A stretch of 5,719 bases of DNA from Bifidobacterium breve (GTDB taxonomy: Bacteria > Bacteroidota > Bacteroidia > Cytophagales > UBA9547): NCBI GenBank assembly GCA_943325655.2, contig CALPQG020000195.1:1-5719 (forward strand), given 5' to 3'. The translations under genes and the position numbers were made by a program. The notes under the pieces were generated by a model. It was not told where the DNA came from, did not search any database, and saw only the letters and a list, made by a program, of their open reading frames with translations. Shown piece by piece: positions 1-5,719 of this stretch (position 1 is its first letter; each line of letters opens with the position of its first letter).

Positions 1-55
1 AGATTAAGTTTCTAAAATTAAGCAAAAAAACAAAATATTGACGCTTGAATTCCAT
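1..55 (-). CDS. Possible N-terminal start of a further gene, cut by the window edge
   Basis: An ATG at 55 on the minus strand opens a frame that stays free of stops to the window edge (18 codons), beginning MEFKRQYFVFLLNF. It lies 72 bases downstream of the flippase stop, in the same direction, after an AT-rich stretch (TTTTTTAATGG) of the kind seen before many Bacteroidota starts. The basic start followed by hydrophobic residues could suit a membrane-associated or exported protein, but 18 residues are too few to assign a family. A competing ATG further upstream, near 98, encodes only about 26 codons and stops. The open frame could easily be chance; the sequence left of the window would decide. 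Confidence 0.25.
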   Translation of the reverse strand, partial: MEFKRQYFVFLLNFRNLI

Positions 56-127
56 TAAAAAATATGAACACCAAGCCATTAGTTGTTATGAAAAACATGT
101 TGACTAAAACTAATATTTTACAACGAA

Positions 128-1441
128 TTACCTGCCAAAACATAACAAAACTAAATCTTCGTTTTTGCTCATATTGATCAACCAAAATAATAAACCTGCT
201 GAAAAAATTAATCCGACCAAACTATAACCTGCCACACACACTTCTGCTGTAAAATACAAGCCACCAACAATCAATACTCCTCCTCTGAAAATAATCAACA
301 AAGTGCTGTACCAAAGTTCAAATTTCAATTTTCTTTGTACATTAATTAAAAATGAAAGTGGACTCACAATATATGAAAAAGCTATCCACGGAATCATCCA
401 GCGCGCATATTGGCCTGCAGTTTCAAATTCTTTACCGAATACGAAGGCGAAAATTTCGGTACCCCAAACCATAATAATGACCATTGGAATAACGCTCAAG
501 CCTCCGATTATTTCTACCAGTTTCATGGTTTGAATGCGCAATAATCCCCCTCCTTGTGCTTTGGCTCTTGCAGCCTTTTCATAAAAAATTTGAGAAACCG
601 TTGTTCCAATGAAAGTCAAAGGTGCACTCAATATTTTATGCGCCAATGTAAAATAGCCGAGGACACTTTTATCTACATAAAAATAAGACAAGAGGAAAAA
701 TGGCAATTGTCTGGAAAGCGCATTCAAATAACTTGATCCTACCGCATATCGCGGAAAATCTTTGTAGACTTTGGCTTGGATTTTCATTTCTGAAAACTGC
801 AATTCACGTAGTGAAAAAGATTTTAATACCACAAATACAATAGCAACAAAAGCGGCCAACTGTCCACATATAAATCCAATGATTAATCCACCAAATATAT
901 TCTTGAAATAATAGCCCATAACAACACCGACAATACTTGAAGTAAATGCCTGCACAATTTTAGAGCGGGTCAATATTTTATAGTCCTTCCTCCTGTTCAA
1001 TAAAAATGACATGGCAACATAAGTCCCGTCTAAAAATATGCTCAGAGGCAGGAAATAAAGCCAGAAAACAAACTTTTCATTCCCTATATAATCTCCAATA
1101 ATGGCGTGAAAGAAAAGAACAATGAACAAGGATAATATGCTAGACAGAAAAATCAAAAAACCACAGATTGCAAAAACATGGTGGGCTTCGTCCTCTTTGG
1201 TGGGCAACATGATGGCACTTTCATAGCCACCATTTACAACAACTACCACCACCACAAGAATAGCTGTGTACCATCCAAACAAACCAAATTCTATGGGCGA
1301 ATACAAATGGGTCAACAAAGGATAAGCCCCAAAACTCACCACTTGAGCAACGATAGTGCCTGACATTAAAGTGATTAGGCTTTTCAAAAATGAAGAGCTT
1401 CTCAATTTTTTCCACCAAACACTAAATATTTTTGAATTCAA
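128..1441 (-). CDS. Wzx-like polysaccharide/oligosaccharide flippase (MATE/MOP superfamily membrane protein)
   Basis: This is an integral inner-membrane protein of up to 437 residues with roughly twelve hydrophobic segments, the size and build of the COG2244 polysaccharide biosynthesis (Wzx-like) family. Family members move undecaprenyl-linked sugar units across the inner membrane for O-antigen, capsule or exopolysaccharide assembly. Family-like blocks are visible: LMSGTIVAQ at residues 25-33, GGYESAIMLPTKEDEA at 71-86, the FPRYAVGSSYLNALSRQLP region at 229-247, GYFTLAHKILSAPL at 262-275 and FGKEFETAGQYARWMIP at 335-351. The substrate cannot be read from sequence. The start is uncertain. The longest frame opens with TTG at 1441, and an in-frame stop lies at 1460-1462. 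The first ATG is codon 26 (base 1366), which would remove the basic segment before the first helix that homologues usually keep. An out-of-frame ATG lies at 1469. Residues 63-69 are seven valines in a row. The gene follows hisC after 110 bases in the same direction. Confidence 0.88.
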   Translation of the reverse strand: MNSKIFSVWWKKLRSSSFLKSLITLMSGTIVAQVVSFGAYPLLTHLYSPIEFGLFGWYTAILVVVVVVVNGGYESAIMLPTKEDEAHHVFAICGFLIFLSSILSLFIVLFFHAIIGDYIGNEKFVFWLYFLPLSIFLDGTYVAMSFLLNRRKDYKILTRSKIVQAFTSSIVGVVMGYYFKNIFGGLIIGFICGQLAAFVAIVFVVLKSFSLRELQFSEMKIQAKVYKDFPRYAVGSSYLNALSRQLPFFLLSYFYVDKSVLGYFTLAHKILSAPLTFIGTTVSQIFYEKAARAKAQGGGLLRIQTMKLVEIIGGLSVIPMVIIMVWGTEIFAFVFGKEFETAGQYARWMIPWIAFSYIVSPLSFLINVQRKLKFELWYSTLLIIFRGGVLIVGGLYFTAEVCVAGYSLVGLIFSAGLLFWLINMSKNEDLVLLCFGR

Positions 1442-1551
1442 TTTTTTAAAGAAATAAATTTAATTGCATTGGTTCATTCAATATTTACAAACCTCGACAA
1501 TGTTTAGATTACGTCCCCTAAGTTTACTCCAATAAATGAACATATAATTTC

Positions 1552-2604
1552 TCAACTACACTTTGCCAAAGCCGTCAGCAATACTTCATTTTCAGCTGCT
1601 GTGCCCACGGTAATGCGCAAACAACCTTCACACAAAACCACAGTATTCCTGTTTCTTACAATTACTTGCTGTGCTACCAACTGTTTGTAAATGCTCATGG
1701 CATCGACAGTTTTTAACAATATAAAATTGGTATCGGAAGGGTATATTTTGGTAACAAAAGGAAACTTCAAAAACGCCTTTGCTAATTTCTCTCTTTCTGC
1801 CACAATCGATTTCACCATTCGGTCTTTCAGGTCTGCATTTTTCAAGGCATCTAAAGCCAACTGCTGCGTCACGCCATTGATGTTATAGGGAGGTTTGATC
1901 CTGTTCATCACCCCTATCACTTCTTCCGAGCCAAAAGCCATTCCTAACCTTAAGTTGGCAAGTCCCCAGGCTTTAGAGAAAGTTTGCAATACAATCAAAT
2001 TGGGATTCGTCGCAATTTCGCTCAACAGAGAAGCTTGGGTTGAAAAATCAATATACGCTTCATCTACCACCACCAAACCTGAAAAAGACTTGATAAGGGT
2101 TAAGATTTCGTTTCTGTTCAGGTTATTCCCCGTTGGGTTGTTGGGTGAACACACAAATATAATTTTAGTCGCTGGCGTTACCGCCGCCAAAACTTTCGAT
2201 GCATCCAATTCAAAATCGGCAGACAAGTGCACGTCTATGGTTTTTACCACATTGATGTCCGCACTTACCTGGTACATGCCATAAGTAGGAGGCATTTGAA
2301 TGATGTTGTCCTGATACGGTTCGCAAAATGCACGCACCAATAAATCAATAGGCTCATCACTCCCATTTCCTAAAAAAATTTGTTTGGAAGGAATATTTTT
2401 AAGCTTTGAAAGTTCTCTTTTCACCTCCCACTGCAATGGGTCAGGATACCTGTTGTACAAACCATCTGTGGTCGTTGAACCAATCGTATTTTCGTTGGCA
2501 TCCAGGAAAATGCCTTGTTCGCCTTCATACTCGTCTCTTGCAGAAGAATAAGGTTTAACAGTCAAAATATGTTTGCGGACTAAGGATTTCAAATCGAATG
2601 ACAT
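1552..2604 (-). CDS. hisC: Histidinol-phosphate aminotransferase HisC
   Basis: This is a cytoplasmic PLP-dependent fold-type I (class I/II) aminotransferase of 350 residues, the normal HisC length. It converts imidazole-acetol phosphate and glutamate to L-histidinol phosphate and 2-oxoglutarate. Visible motifs are KPYSSARDE (17-25), LDANEN (34-39), GNGSDEPIDLL (79-89, cofactor phosphate region), SPNNPTG (153-159), DEAYIDF (181-187, with the Asp and Tyr that contact PLP), TFSKAWGLANLRLG (208-221, Lys211 as the Schiff-base lysine) and CLRITVG (328-334, Arg330 as the substrate carboxylate contact). All key residues are present, so it should be active. The ATG at 2604 places the KPYSSARDE motif at its usual distance from the N-terminus. 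The gene follows hisD by 67 bases, in the usual Bacteroidota order hisG-hisD-hisC. The gap carries a heptamer tandem repeat ending nine bases before the ATG. The expected next gene, hisB, is not found downstream. Confidence 0.97.
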   Translation of the reverse strand: MSFDLKSLVRKHILTVKPYSSARDEYEGEQGIFLDANENTIGSTTTDGLYNRYPDPLQWEVKRELSKLKNIPSKQIFLGNGSDEPIDLLVRAFCEPYQDNIIQMPPTYGMYQVSADINVVKTIDVHLSADFELDASKVLAAVTPATKIIFVCSPNNPTGNNLNRNEILTLIKSFSGLVVVDEAYIDFSTQASLLSEIATNPNLIVLQTFSKAWGLANLRLGMAFGSEEVIGVMNRIKPPYNINGVTQQLALDALKNADLKDRMVKSIVAEREKLAKAFLKFPFVTKIYPSDTNFILLKTVDAMSIYKQLVAQQVIVRNRNTVVLCEGCLRITVGTAAENEVLLTALAKCS

Positions 2605-2671
2605 AGCTATTTAATGTTGAATGTTGAATGTTGAATGTTGAATAATCATATAGAATTCAATACTCAAACAA
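2605..2671 (-). other. hisD-hisC intergenic gap
   Basis: This 67-base AT-rich spacer separates hisD from hisC inside what is otherwise a single-direction his cluster. No Shine-Dalgarno-like purine run precedes hisC. Nearly half the spacer is the heptamer repeat at 2613-2643. A short inverted pair, TTGAAT at 2638-2643 and ATTCAA at 2655-2660, could form a weak six-base-pair stem. There is no convincing terminator, so read-through from hisD into hisC is the simplest reading. Confidence 0.6.
2613..2643. repeat. Heptanucleotide tandem repeat, 4.4 copies of AATGTTG
   Basis: Four perfect copies of AATGTTG (2613-2619, 2620-2626, 2627-2633, 2634-2640) are followed by a partial AAT. On the coding strand this reads as repeated CAACATT, and the last copy ends nine bases before the hisC start codon. 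The copies show no divergence, which suggests recent expansion or slippage. Because the repeat is outside coding sequence, copy-number change would alter the leader length before hisC and not its reading frame. Confidence 0.95.
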
Positions 2672-3958
2672 TTAAAGTAAAGTGTTCAACCTTATGGTAA
2701 CGGCATTTTTATGGGCAAATAACAATTCGTTTTCAGCCATCAATTGCACCGTTGGCCCAATATTTTTGAGGCCTTCAGGCGTAATTTTTTGAAAAGTAAT
2801 TTTTTTCACGAAAGAATCTAAAGAAACACCACTATACGCTTTGGCAAAACCATTGGTTGGTAAGGTATGGTTGGTACCGGAAGCATAATCGCCAGCAGAT
2901 TCGGGAGTATAATTCCCAATAAATACAGAACCGGCATTGGTGATTTTTTCTGCCAATGCATCGGCATCTTTGGTCGCAATGATCAAATGCTCAGGAGCAT
3001 ATTCGTTGGTCAATGCAACGATGTCAGCAGCATTGCTCAACACAATTACTTTGCTGTTTTCCAAGGCTTTCGCTGCCAATTCTTTTCGAGGTAAATTTTC
3101 CAATTGTACCTGCACTGCAGCAATGATATTGTTGGCGACGGTGGTATGGGTAGCTACCAAAAGTACCTGACTGTCGACGCCGTGTTCGGCTTGTGACAAT
3201 AAATCGGCAGCCACAAAATCAGGGATAGCCGTTTCATCCGCAATCACCTGCACTTCTGACGGGCCAGCCGGCATGTCAATAGCAATACCTTCTTTGTTGA
3301 TGAGCGTTTTTGCAGCAGTGACATATTGGTTTCCAGGTCCGAATATTTTATACACCTGAGGAATACTTTCTGTGCCATAAGCCATGGCTCCGATGGCCTG
3401 CGCACCGCCAACTTTAAAAATTTTTGTGATGCCTACCAAACTCGCGGCATACAAAATTGCAGGAGGTACATTTCCGGCCTTGTCTGGTGGCGTACAAAGA
3501 ATTACTTCTTCACAACCCGCAATTTGCGCAGGAACGCCCAACATCAACACGGTAGAAAACAAAGGGGCTGTTCCTCCAGGGATATACAAACCTACTTTTT
3601 GAATCCCCACAGATTTTCTCCAGCACAAAACCCCTGTAACCGTTTCAATCGGTTCTGGTTTACTTTCCTGCGCTTTGTGAAAGGTATAAATATTGTTTTT
3701 GGCGATGGATAAAGCATTTTTCAAGTCATCGGCGACCAGTGATTTTGCTTGTGCGATTTCCTGAGGAGTAACCTGCAAAGCGGAAAGTTGCACCTTATCA
3801 AAATCTAGCGCAAATTGAAACAATGCTTTGTCACCTGCCAATTTCACTTGTTGTAAAATGGGTGCAACACGTTTTTCAATTTCTTCAAAATGCATGGTAG
3901 GTCTTGTTAAAAGACTTTTCCATTCCGTTTGAGCAGGATTTTCTATAATTACTTTCAT
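2672..3958 (-). CDS. hisD: Histidinol dehydrogenase HisD
   Basis: This cytoplasmic, zinc-dependent enzyme performs the last two steps of histidine synthesis, oxidising L-histidinol through L-histidinal to L-histidine with two NAD+. At 428 residues it is full length for the family. Visible motifs are GLYIPGGTAPLFSTVLM (123-139), GGAQAIGAMAYGT (184-196), FGPGNQYVTAAK (206-217), DMPAGPSEV (228-236) and NEYAPEHL (318-325). The catalytic Glu-His pair is Glu323-His324. The expected zinc ligands are all present by alignment with the known enzymes: Gln256 and His259 in LLSQAEHG, Asp357 in ESAGDYASG, and His416 in ELLFAHKNAV. His364 in GTNHTLPT is also conserved. The ATG at 3958 gives the usual N-terminus and no better upstream start exists. 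The gene lies 78 bases after hisG and 67 bases before hisC, most likely in one transcript. Confidence 0.98.
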   Translation of the reverse strand: MKVIIENPAQTEWKSLLTRPTMHFEEIEKRVAPILQQVKLAGDKALFQFALDFDKVQLSALQVTPQEIAQAKSLVADDLKNALSIAKNNIYTFHKAQESKPEPIETVTGVLCWRKSVGIQKVGLYIPGGTAPLFSTVLMLGVPAQIAGCEEVILCTPPDKAGNVPPAILYAASLVGITKIFKVGGAQAIGAMAYGTESIPQVYKIFGPGNQYVTAAKTLINKEGIAIDMPAGPSEVQVIADETAIPDFVAADLLSQAEHGVDSQVLLVATHTTVANNIIAAVQVQLENLPRKELAAKALENSKVIVLSNAADIVALTNEYAPEHLIIATKDADALAEKITNAGSVFIGNYTPESAGDYASGTNHTLPTNGFAKAYSGVSLDSFVKKITFQKITPEGLKNIGPTVQLMAENELLFAHKNAVTIRLNTLL

Positions 3959-3976
3959 GCAGGTAGTAGACTTTAA

Positions 3977-4011
3977 TGTTCAGCATCTATTTGACCAATA
4001 AATGCTAAACA
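3977..4011 (-). repeat. Imperfect inverted repeat (stem-loop) in the hisG-hisD gap
   Basis: In the 78-base gap between the hisG stop and the hisD start, AGCATCTATT (3982-3991) and AATAAATGCT (3997-4006) form ten pairs with one G-U wobble in the minus-strand RNA, around a five-base loop. After one mismatch the stem extends by four pairs, TGTT at 3977-3980 with AACA at 4008-4011. No T-tract follows in the transcription direction, so it is not a typical intrinsic terminator. It could affect mRNA processing, stability or relative expression of hisD; that role is inference. Confidence 0.6.
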
Positions 4012-4036
4012 GGTTACTGAAAAAGAAGAATATGAA

Positions 4037-4897
4037 TTACTGAATGATTTTTTCAATTGGAATAACAATGATTCCTTCAGCACCAGCAGTTTTCAATTTA
4101 CCGATAACATCCCAAAATTCATTTTCTTTCACAACTGATTGAATAGAACTCCAGCCAGTTTCTGCCAATGGTGTAATGGTTGGACTTTTAACGCCTGGCA
4201 ACAATTTCACTATCTCATCCAGTGATTTGTTGGGTGCATTGAGCATGATGTATTTTGTGTTTTTAGCCCTACGAACGGCACTCATTCTGAACAACAATTC
4301 TTCCAGAATCAATGACTTCTCACTAGACAAACCTTGGTGTGCTATCAATACCGCCTGAGATTGCAAAATAATCTCTACTTCTTTCAAGCCATTGCTGATC
4401 AATGTACTTCCAGAACTTACCAAATCACAAATGGCTTCAGCCAAACCGATGTTTGGAGCAATTTCTACTGAACCACTGATTTCATGGATGGTAGCGGAGA
4501 TGTTTTCTTTCGCTAAAAAATCACCTAATATTTTAGGATAAGAGGTGGCAATGTTTAAGCCGTTTAAATCCTGACAATGGGTATAATTGAATGATTTAGG
4601 AACGGCAATGGAAAGTCTGCATTTGGAAAACCCTAATTGTTCAACAACCCTGGCTATTTTTCCTTTTTCAAGAAATACGTTTTCACCTACAATTCCAATG
4701 TCAGCAACGCCATCAAATACATAACCGGGAATGTCATCATCACGAAGAAAAAGAAATTCAACAGGAAAATTGAAAGCCCTTGCGGTTAATTTGTTGTCAC
4801 TTTTATTGAAATCAACTCCTGATTCTCTAATCAAATTCAAAGAATCTTCGCTTAAGCGTCCAGATTTTTGTATGGCAATTTTAAGTATAGCACTCAT
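4037..4897 (-). CDS. hisG: ATP phosphoribosyltransferase HisG, long form
   Basis: HisG catalyses the committed step of histidine synthesis, ATP + PRPP to phosphoribosyl-ATP + pyrophosphate, in the cytoplasm. The 286-residue length with a C-terminal regulatory domain marks the long form, which as a family is hexameric, inhibited by histidine and independent of HisZ. Visible features are KIAIQKSGRLSEDSL (6-20), IPGYVFDGVADIGIVGENV (56-74), the PRPP-binding loop in CDLVSSGSTLISNGL (157-171), and a HisG_C-type domain at about 212-286, with YIMLNAPNKSLDEIVKLLPG followed by SPTITPL and ending EGIIVIPIEKI. I chose the ATG at 4897. A TTG three codons upstream (4906) extends the frame, but the chosen start gives the usual short lead into KIAIQKSGRL. 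It is the first his gene of the cluster, and the long upstream region suggests the operon promoter lies there. Confidence 0.97.
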   Translation of the reverse strand: MSAILKIAIQKSGRLSEDSLNLIRESGVDFNKSDNKLTARAFNFPVEFLFLRDDDIPGYVFDGVADIGIVGENVFLEKGKIARVVEQLGFSKCRLSIAVPKSFNYTHCQDLNGLNIATSYPKILGDFLAKENISATIHEISGSVEIAPNIGLAEAICDLVSSGSTLISNGLKEVEIILQSQAVLIAHQGLSSEKSLILEELLFRMSAVRRAKNTKYIMLNAPNKSLDEIVKLLPGVKSPTITPLAETGWSSIQSVVKENEFWDVIGKLKTAGAEGIIVIPIEKIIQ

Positions 4898-4942
4898 TAT
4901 TAACAAATTGGTGAATTAATTTACATGTATATTGAAACAAAT

Positions 4943-4975
4943 AATACTCCAATAAAGCAGCTTTGTTGGAGTATT
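4943..4975 (-). promoter_or_regulatory. Near-perfect 33-base inverted repeat in the hisG leader
   Basis: AATACTCCAA (4943-4952) is exactly complementary to TTGGAGTATT (4966-4975). After one non-Watson-Crick position (4953/4965), the stem continues with AAAG (4954-4957) against CTTT (4961-4964), leaving a three-base loop. The element starts 45 bases before the hisG ATG. In minus-strand RNA it is a 14-pair hairpin with one C-A mismatch. The sequence after it is only moderately U-rich (ATTATTTGTTTC), so it may be a weak terminator or attenuator. As double-stranded DNA its symmetry would also suit an operator for a dimeric regulator. I found no histidine-rich leader peptide upstream. The structure is certain; the role is not. 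Confidence 0.6.
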
Positions 4976-5010
4976 GTGTAGCTGTCAAACTTCTTAATTT
5001 GCCCTAAAAT

Positions 5011-5040
5011 TAAATATATTTATTGATTTATAGGTCAAAA
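5011..5040 (-). promoter_or_regulatory. Candidate Bacteroidota promoter for hisG (proximal)
   Basis: On the minus strand, TTTTG at 5040-5036 is followed after 17 bases by TATATTTA at 5018-5011. This matches the Bacteroidota -33 (TTTG) and -7 (TAnnTTTG) elements except at the final base of the -7. The spacing is slightly short. Transcription would start around 5003-5006, giving a leader of roughly 107 bases containing the 4943-4975 hairpin. AT-rich DNA gives such matches by chance, so this is tentative. Confidence 0.3.
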
Positions 5041-5063
5041 ATTTAAAATAGTTCCTACTAAAA

Positions 5064-5093
5064 ATAATATACCCCTATCCTGAATGAATTCAA
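5064..5093 (-). promoter_or_regulatory. Candidate Bacteroidota promoter for hisG (distal)
   Basis: On the minus strand, TTG at 5093-5091 precedes TATATTAT at 5071-5064 with a 19-base spacer. The spacing fits the Bacteroidota pattern better than the proximal candidate, but the -7 element matches only the TAnnTT part. Either site would place the inverted repeat inside the 5' leader of the his mRNA. Low confidence. Confidence 0.22.
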
Positions 5094-5117
5094 GTTTGTC
5101 AATAAATTCAAATGTTT

Positions 5118-5149
5118 AAAAAAAGTAAAAAAACACCCTCTTGGCTTTT
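5118..5149 (-). terminator. Weak candidate terminator after the partial upstream gene
   Basis: About 22 bases after the stop of the 5172-5719 gene, the minus strand reads AAAAGCCAAGAGGGTG, followed by two T7 tracts (5133-5127 and 5124-5118). The T-tracts are striking, but the preceding stem is poor (AAAA/TTTT and CC/GG pairings with mismatches). It lies between that gene and the his promoter candidates, where a terminator would be expected. Confidence 0.3.
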
Positions 5150-5171
5150 CATTATTGTAAAGAAATTAAGC

Positions 5172-5719
5172 TTATTTGATTTCATAATGCAATAGTTTTT
5201 GACCTTTTGAAGTGCTAATTAACCCAACATTATTGGCATAATAACAGGTAAAATCTGATTGATCCACTTTCGTATCATCTAATCCATTAAAGGGAATACC
5301 CATTAGGAAAACGGTTTGGAAAAGTGCAGCATGAATCCCGATGACATCATTATAAGTAACACCATTCACTATTTTAGTACCCCCTTTCTCAACAACAGTA
5401 TAAATCAACCTGAAATTAAAGGAATTGTTTGAAAACTGATTATGCCAGGTATCTCCCACTTTCAAATTGTCTTTTAAATATAATAATTTTAATGATTTAA
5501 CATTTCCAAGAAGTGCATTAAGAGAATCAGGAAGATTATTCACATTCATTTTAAAATTATACTGGTAATATTTGTCTTCGAATTTCCTAAAATAAGATTT
5601 TGCTTTTCCCTTGTGTGAGACAAATACTTTATACGTATTTCCGTCAATAACCGTATCTTGTGAAGTTGCCTGAATAGTATCCAATTGATCAAAACTGGTT
5701 GAATCTAAAGGATACACCC
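5172..5719 (-). CDS. C-terminal part of a hypothetical, probably exported protein (5' end outside the window)
   Basis: The frame is open to the right edge of the window and ends with TAA at 5172, leaving about 182 residues of the C-terminus. The first possible start codon seen, a GTG at 5717, is probably an internal valine. I do not recognise a named family with certainty. The segment is polar, rich in Asn, Asp, Ser, Thr and Tyr, has no membrane helix and looks beta-rich. Two similar stretches stand out: TVIDGNTYKVF (visible residues 22-32) and KIVNGVTYNDVI (115-126). There is also a VGDTWHNQF motif (87-95) and an ending with CYYANNVGLISTSKGQKLLHYEI. NG-x-TY, GDTW and YYA-x-x-VGLI patterns like these occur in uncharacterised secreted proteins and lipoproteins of Bacteroidota, so export is a reasonable inference. 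The signal peptide that would prove it is outside the window. The gene is followed by a weak terminator candidate and is probably not in the his operon. Confidence 0.85.
   Translation of the reverse strand, partial: VYPLDSTSFDQLDTIQATSQDTVIDGNTYKVFVSHKGKAKSYFRKFEDKYYQYNFKMNVNNLPDSLNALLGNVKSLKLLYLKDNLKVGDTWHNQFSNNSFNFRLIYTVVEKGGTKIVNGVTYNDVIGIHAALFQTVFLMGIPFNGLDDTKVDQSDFTCYYANNVGLISTSKGQKLLHYEIK

Noticed and set aside
1895..2284. 129-codon open frame on the plus strand
   Set aside because: It lies entirely antisense to hisC, whose family motifs are intact; it has no recognisable protein features and is best explained as a shadow frame.
3326..3712. 128-codon open frame on the plus strand
   Set aside because: It is fully antisense to hisD, whose motifs in this stretch are conserved; the predicted protein is low-complexity and resembles no family.
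2610..3980. Shared 9-mer TTTAATGTT upstream of both hisC (2610-2618) and hisD (3972-3980)
   Set aside because: It is short, AT-rich and at different distances from the two start codons, so chance is sufficient; at 2610-2618 it is partly made by the tandem repeat.
4921..4926. Start-stop pair (ATG directly followed by TAA on the minus strand) 23 bases before the hisG ATG
   Set aside because: Such six-base elements are frequent by chance in AT-rich DNA, and no ribosome-binding context supports its use.
4898..5171. Histidine-rich leader peptide or other classical his attenuator
   Set aside because: I looked for short minus-strand frames with runs of CAT/CAC codons and found none before hisG.
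1..5719. A new defence, mobile or biosynthetic system
   Set aside because: No integrase, transposase, nuclease, toxin, reverse transcriptase, CRISPR or phage gene is visible. The well-resolved genes are standard histidine synthesis and a polysaccharide flippase, so such a claim would not be supported.

Overview
The window looks like chromosomal DNA of a member of the Bacteroidota, possibly the Chitinophagaceae/Saprospiraceae/Sphingobacteriales range. The basis is AT-rich intergenic DNA, no clear Shine-Dalgarno sequences, candidate promoters of the Bacteroidota TTG/TAnnTTTG type, and long-form HisG, HisD and HisC of Bacteroidota type. The lineage below phylum is a guess. Every supported gene is on the minus strand, so transcription runs from high to low coordinates.

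In transcription order: (i) 5719-5172 is the C-terminal part of a probably exported, beta-rich protein of unknown function, whose start lies outside the window. (ii) 5171-4898 is a 274-base leader/intergenic region with a weak terminator candidate, two candidate promoters and a near-perfect 33-base inverted repeat about 45 bases before hisG. (iii) hisG, hisD and hisC follow in the order usual for Bacteroidota, encoding the first step, the last two oxidations and the aminotransferase step of histidine biosynthesis. The gaps between them are loose (78 and 67 bases). The first gap holds an imperfect palindrome and the second a four-copy heptamer tandem repeat next to the hisC start. (iv) After a 110-base gap comes a Wzx-like polysaccharide flippase (1441-128), sitting where hisB would normally be expected. 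(v) 127-1 is mostly intergenic, with a possible start of a further minus-strand gene at base 55.

Together HisG, HisD and HisC cover the committed step, transamination and final oxidations of histidine synthesis. The middle steps (HisB, H, A, F, I/E) are not in the window. The flippase belongs to cell-surface polysaccharide export and has no direct biochemical link to histidine; it may mark a break in the operon. I see no phage, transposon, CRISPR, toxin or defence genes. The window is largely ordinary housekeeping DNA. The points worth a second look are the structured non-coding elements around the his genes, the flippase without a good ATG start, and the his operon ending early.
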